The notes beneath the pieces were generated by a model. That model saw only the letters and a program-made list of their open reading frames with translations. It was not told where the DNA came from and searched no databases. The position numbers and the translations under genes are program-made. A DNA stretch of 64,000 nucleotides from Faecalicatena contorta (GTDB lineage Bacteria > Bacillota > Clostridia > Lachnospirales > Lachnospiraceae): assembly GCF_021531895.1 (NCBI RefSeq), contig NZ_JAFBIX010000007.1, forward strand, positions 39,657 to 103,656. The letters are read 5' to 3'. Of this stretch, positions 63,848 to 64,000 are shown one piece after another (within the stretch, counting starts at the first letter, position 1; every line of letters starts with the position of its first letter).

Positions 63848-64000
63848 GTTTTCATTCCTCCTATCATTGTCTGATAACTTCTCGGAATCTTCAGCCCTGA
63901 TTTTATAAGGCTTTCCGACCCTTATCTCAAAAAATCACCCACTTTTTTGCAAAAAACGCTTGACAAATCGCTCAAAATTTGCGGCGAAGCCGATTGATTA
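63848..64000. other. Window end without a recognised gene
   Basis: After the yqeY ribosome site, 150 bases to the window end hold no convincing open frame in either direction. A gene upstream of yqeY may begin outside the window. Confidence 0.4.

Overview
The window looks like a chromosomal segment from a spore-forming member of the Lachnospiraceae (Clostridia). The evidence is moderate-to-low GC, strong AGGAGG-type ribosome sites, a clostridial topA-codY pair, families typical of Lachnospiraceae (DUF6106, DUF5688), a CIRCE-controlled groESL, and the sporulation genes sigE, sigG, sigK, spoIIGA and cotJABC. Species cannot be named from sequence reading alone. No prophage, integrase, insertion sequence or CRISPR array was seen. 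Nearly everything is core chromosome; the accessory-looking parts are the PTS/two-component block, the aldehyde/acyl-kinase operon and a damaged ABC transporter cassette.

Layout. 1-4.0 kb: the end of a U32 peptidase gene, an orphan EIIC-type transporter, and a GlnK/GlnL-like two-component system on the minus strand. 4.1-4.7 kb: sigK, uninterrupted and without a pro-sequence. 4.8-10.7 kb: a FadR-type regulator, then a four-gene operon (CoA-acylating aldehyde dehydrogenase, phosphotransbutyrylase, butyrate kinase, Na+/solute symporter) behind a palindromic operator that fits the regulator. 10.8-16.5 kb: comM-dprA-topA-codY. 16.5-19.5 kb: a small unknown gene, groES-groEL and DUF6106. 19.6-26.2 kb: guaB, galM, an amidase, a chorismate mutase-shikimate kinase fusion, yqeG, efp and DUF5688. 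26.3-30.3 kb: tRNA-Arg(CCG), azlCD, a YtrA-type regulator with an internally deleted ABC ATPase gene and its permease, and a flavin reductase-rubredoxin fusion. 30.5-36.6 kb: argS, an AlaX-like editing protein, htrA, glyA and a zinc-ribbon membrane protein. 36.7-40.5 kb: cotJABC, an FtsW/RodA paralogue, degV and a small membrane protein. 40.6-52 kb: a division and cell-wall (dcw) cluster, mraZ-rsmH-ftsL-pbp-pbp-mraY-murD-ftsW-ftsQ-ftsZ. 52.3-56.6 kb: spoIIGA-sigE, a beta-CASP metallo-hydrolase and sigG. 56.7-63.9 kb: a HAD phosphatase, two small unknown proteins, pth-mfd-prsA and yqeY.

How the parts work together. The dcw block builds septal peptidoglycan and carries a second transpeptidase gene of SpoVD type with its own promoter. 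The adjoining spoIIGA-sigE-sigG block is the compartment-specific sigma cascade, and sigK and cotJ are late mother-cell outputs. The 5.7-10.7 kb operon can interconvert an aldehyde, its acyl-CoA, its acyl phosphate and the free acid, with ATP made or used at the kinase step. Its substrate is not identifiable from the sequence and it is the best candidate here for undescribed metabolism.

The most interesting non-coding structures are: (i) a terminator hairpin between the two penicillin-binding protein genes whose loop holds the -10 of a promoter and whose 3' arm holds the next ribosome site; (ii) 10-bp-phased AAGTGG boxes before mraZ; (iii) a promoter followed within about 10 bases by a terminator in front of comM; (iv) a CIRCE element whose left arm also pairs with a third upstream half-site; (v) two GGGGACG-armed palindromes flanking late sporulation sigma genes.
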